The notes under the pieces are model-generated. The model did no database searches. It had not been told where the DNA came from and saw only the letters and a list, made by a program, of their open reading frames with translations. This document shows, one piece after another, positions 35,033 to 37,283 of a stretch of 37,283 bases of DNA; the stretch's first letter is position 1; every line of letters begins with the position of its first letter. The DNA is from Terriglobia bacterium (lineage in GTDB: Bacteria; Acidobacteriota; Terriglobia; Versatilivoradales; Versatilivoraceae): contig JAKUNG010000015.1 of the NCBI GenBank assembly GCA_022452285.1, positions 72,482 to 109,764 of the forward strand. The letters run 5' to 3'. The translations under genes and the position numbers were made by a program.

Positions 35033-36133
35033 ATGCTTAAATCAAAATTATTCAAAAGGTATTTCCTGCCCGGCTTTCTCTTTCAGTCTATCGTCATCGG
35101 CGGAGGATATGGTACCGGCCGTGAACTAGTAGAATATTTTCTAAAATACGGTCCTCTTGGTGGACTGTTTGGGATGATATTGACCACACTGATCTGGTGT
35201 GCTGTTTGTGCGGTGACATTTGAACTAGCACGGATAACCCATTCCTTCGACTATCGCACCTTTACACGTCAATTGCTTAATCGGTGGTGGTTCTTTTATG
35301 AAATTTGTTATTTAGCAATGATGCTTCTTGGTCTATCCGTCATTGCAGCTGCTGGGGGAAGCATTATTGAGCGAATATCCTCAATTCCCTATAATGGAGG
35401 TGTGATTGGAATTATGTTCTGTATTGGATTTCTAGTCTTTAAAGGTTCTAGTTTTATTGAAAATATATTGTCGGCTTGGTCTTTGATACTTTACGCTGTC
35501 TATTTCATTTTATTTGGTTATACCTTTTCATTCTTTCTAACAGAATCTCCCCCACCTTTTTTATTTGAAATCAGGCAAGGCTGGGCAATATCAGGAATTA
35601 AATATGCCGCCTATAACTTAGTGGTAATTCCAGCATTGTTATTCTGCATTCGCCATATTCAAACTAGGAAAGAAGCATTTGGAGCTGGATTTTTGGCCGG
35701 CCCAATTGGAATTATTCCAGCATTTTTGTTTCTTCTGGCGATGACTAATTATTATCCCAGTATTCTTAATGAAACCGTACCTGCTAACTACATCTTAGAA
35801 ATGATTGGATCCTTACCATTTCAAGTAATTTTCCAGATTGTGCTTGTTGGAACCTTAATTGAGTCAGGGACAGGGGTAATTCACGCCTTTAATGAACGAC
35901 TTTCCAGTGTTTTTATTGAACGTAACTCTCAAATGCCATTATATCTTCGACCTCTGATCGCCATAGGGCTTTTGACACTTGCTTATCTAGGAGCCCAGTT
36001 TGGTCTTGAAAACTTAATTTCCAAAGGCTATGGAACCGTTACCTGGGCAGTTCTTTTTTGTTACGTTCTTCCCGTAATCAGTGTAGGAGTATGGAAAATT
36101 AGAAAATACAAGAGAATCCATTTCACTCAGTAA
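35033..36133 (+). CDS. YkvI-like LeuT-fold membrane protein
   Basis: A 366-residue integral membrane protein with about ten hydrophobic helices and no clear signal peptide. The N-terminal LPGFLFQSIVIGGGYGTGRELVEYF and the general layout resemble the YkvI family of uncharacterised transporters. The glycine-rich IGGGYGTG in helix 1 is an unwound-helix substrate site typical of LeuT-fold permeases. Substrate unknown. A short leader frame sits directly upstream. It is the third permease in the window with a glycine-rich first helix (also at 7149 and 24390). Confidence 0.78.
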   Translation: MLKSKLFKRYFLPGFLFQSIVIGGGYGTGRELVEYFLKYGPLGGLFGMILTTLIWCAVCAVTFELARITHSFDYRTFTRQLLNRWWFFYEICYLAMMLLGLSVIAAAGGSIIERISSIPYNGGVIGIMFCIGFLVFKGSSFIENILSAWSLILYAVYFILFGYTFSFFLTESPPPFLFEIRQGWAISGIKYAAYNLVVIPALLFCIRHIQTRKEAFGAGFLAGPIGIIPAFLFLLAMTNYYPSILNETVPANYILEMIGSLPFQVIFQIVLVGTLIESGTGVIHAFNERLSSVFIERNSQMPLYLRPLIAIGLLTLAYLGAQFGLENLISKGYGTVTWAVLFCYVLPVISVGVWKIRKYKRIHFTQ

Positions 36134-36185
36134 CAAAAATGGAATAATTGACCATCAATATTTACAAATAACTTCGACTTGCCCT

Positions 36186-36214
36186 TTGTGTTAGTATGAA
36201 ATCATAATTATAAT
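36186..36214 (+). promoter_or_regulatory. candidate promoter for the DUF2961 gene
   Basis: TTGTGT (36186-36191), 17-base spacer, perfect TATAAT (36209-36214). The -35 matches only the first three bases of consensus. Transcription would start close to the ATG at 36234, with a very short leader. Confidence 0.4.
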
Positions 36215-36233
36215 TACAGTGGGCACAGAGATT

Positions 36234-37283
36234 ATGACACCTTTTAACGGACTCCAGATGAATCTCGGGAATCTTGCTTCCCTTTCTCATGCAAAGACCC
36301 GGTCAATCAGTGCAGAAAATCCAACTGGGAATAAAGGTCAAGGCGGTAAATCAAAAAAGGGTACTGGTTTTAACGCAGGAAAAGACCTTGGGCAGGGCTG
36401 GAAAATCTCTCCTAGTATTGTAATTGAATCAGCTCAAACCTGCATCCTTGCAGATATCGAGGGTTCTGGAGCAATTCAACAAATATTCATGACTCTTACA
36501 GGCAATTGGCGCTTTTTGATTCTTCGGATGTACTGGGATGGTGAAGAAACACCATCTGTTGAGGTGCCTGTAGGAGATTTTTTTGCATGTGGCTGGGGCA
36601 AATATGCCCAGGTAAATTCTCTACCGGTGTCAGTTAATCCTAGAAATGCATTCAACTGTTTCTGGGTAATGCCCTTTAAAAAATCTTGTAAAATTACCCT
36701 TGAGAATCTTAATTCTGAGAATATTACCGCTTATTATCAAATAAATTACACCCTGACTAATGTTTCTGACGATACGGCTCAGTTTCATGCACAATTTAGA
36801 CGTATTAAGTCTCTGCCTCTCAAAAAACCATATACCATTCTGGATGGCATAAGAGGATGGGGACACTATGTAGGAACCTATATATGCTGGGGATCAAACA
36901 GCAATGGTTGGTGGGGTGAGGGAGAAATTAAGTTTTTTCTTGATGGAGACACCCAGTTTCCGACAATTTGTGGTACAGGAGTTGAAGACTATATTCTTGG
37001 GTCCTACGGATTTTCAGTTGATGAAGATTATCGGGTATTTTCTACACCTTTTTCTGGAATGCCACAGGTTATTAGACAGGAAGGTCGTGGGCAGTCCCAA
37101 CAGCGTTTTGGACTCTACCGTTGGCATATCATGGATCCAATACGTTTCGAACAAGATCTAAAGGTTACCATTCAAGGATTAGGCTGGAATGCAGAAAATC
37201 GATACTTACCTTTGAATGATGATATTGCCTCTGTCGCCTATTGGTATCAACAGGAACCTCATCTCTTATTTCCAGAGATTCTC
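36234..37283 (+). CDS. DUF2961-family protein, 3' end outside window
   Basis: An open frame of 350 codons runs from the ATG to the right edge without a stop. The text matches DUF2961: LGNLASLSHAKTRSISAENP, WRFLILRMYWDGEETPSVEV, PVGDFFACGWG, NSLPVSVNPRNAFNCFWVMP and GTGVEDYILGSYG. The family has a jelly-roll, glycan-active look and is common in Bacteroidota and Planctomycetota; some members are reported as glycoside hydrolases active on fructose- or arabinose-containing glycans, which I cannot extend to this one. No signal peptide is seen at this ATG, so it is probably cytoplasmic. Confidence 0.9.
   Translation, partial: MTPFNGLQMNLGNLASLSHAKTRSISAENPTGNKGQGGKSKKGTGFNAGKDLGQGWKISPSIVIESAQTCILADIEGSGAIQQIFMTLTGNWRFLILRMYWDGEETPSVEVPVGDFFACGWGKYAQVNSLPVSVNPRNAFNCFWVMPFKKSCKITLENLNSENITAYYQINYTLTNVSDDTAQFHAQFRRIKSLPLKKPYTILDGIRGWGHYVGTYICWGSNSNGWWGEGEIKFFLDGDTQFPTICGTGVEDYILGSYGFSVDEDYRVFSTPFSGMPQVIRQEGRGQSQQRFGLYRWHIMDPIRFEQDLKVTIQGLGWNAENRYLPLNDDIASVAYWYQQEPHLLFPEIL

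Noticed and set aside
1..37283. CRISPR array, tRNA, rRNA, insertion sequence or prophage
   Set aside because: No regularly spaced repeats, cloverleaf sequences, transposase or phage-type genes were seen when reading through the window.

Overview
The window is an AT-rich stretch of a bacterial chromosome. It is densely coded, has Shine-Dalgarno-type starts (including TTG and GTG) and uses the standard bacterial code. Tat-type twin-arginine leaders, a Yej-type peptide importer, a PQQ-type beta-propeller protein, DUF2961, several enolase-superfamily proteins and unusual Nramp-like permeases point to a Gram-negative, probably uncultured environmental (marine-like) bacterium. The gene mix resembles Planctomycetota/Verrucomicrobiota, Latescibacterota or Poribacteria. 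This is judged from gene content only; no rRNA, tRNA or marker gene is present to fix the taxonomy. I found no mobile element, CRISPR array or phage gene.

Layout. (1) 3-4538 (+): the end of a solute-binding protein, then two YejB/YejE-like permeases and two separate ATPases, forming an oligopeptide ABC importer. (2) 4558-8792 (-): a small TPR protein, a pterin carbinolamine dehydratase, an Old Yellow Enzyme-family oxidoreductase and an Nramp-like permease without the metal-binding motifs. (3) 9082-10659 (+): a membrane-anchored PQQ-type beta-propeller protein. (4) 10722-20609 (-): a tightly packed nine-gene operon, read from right to left: cysteine desulfurase, GcvH-like lipoyl protein, CobW-like GTPase, a small Cys-containing HdrA-like protein, a two-cluster ferredoxin, a radical SAM enzyme, a DUF116-polyprenyl diphosphate synthase fusion, a half-size prenyltransferase-barrel protein, and a squalene-hopene-cyclase-like protein with an intact DADDTA motif. 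OsmC and TauD-type genes lie just upstream on the same strand. (5) 22438-30921: solute symporter, a second Nramp-like permease with a large soluble insertion, Tat-exported phosphotriesterase-like and mannonate-dehydratase-like proteins, an M20 amidohydrolase and a GYD protein. (6) 31174-37283: SRAP/YedK protein, a secreted Cys-rich YHS-like protein, a galactonate-dehydratase-like enzyme with cupin and SGNH hydrolase, a YkvI-like permease, and the start of a DUF2961 protein that runs off the end.

The most interesting part is the nine-gene operon. It carries both an isoprenoid chain builder and a class II-type cyclase, which together can make a cyclised isoprenoid. Alongside them are Fe-S, lipoyl and radical-SAM components that are not part of the textbook hopanoid pathway. 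I read it as a candidate undescribed biosynthetic system for a cyclic terpenoid, with the redox/sulfur genes either modifying the product or supplying clusters. The remaining regions look like uptake and breakdown of peptides, sugar acids and lactones or acylated compounds. Substrates cannot be read from the sequence.
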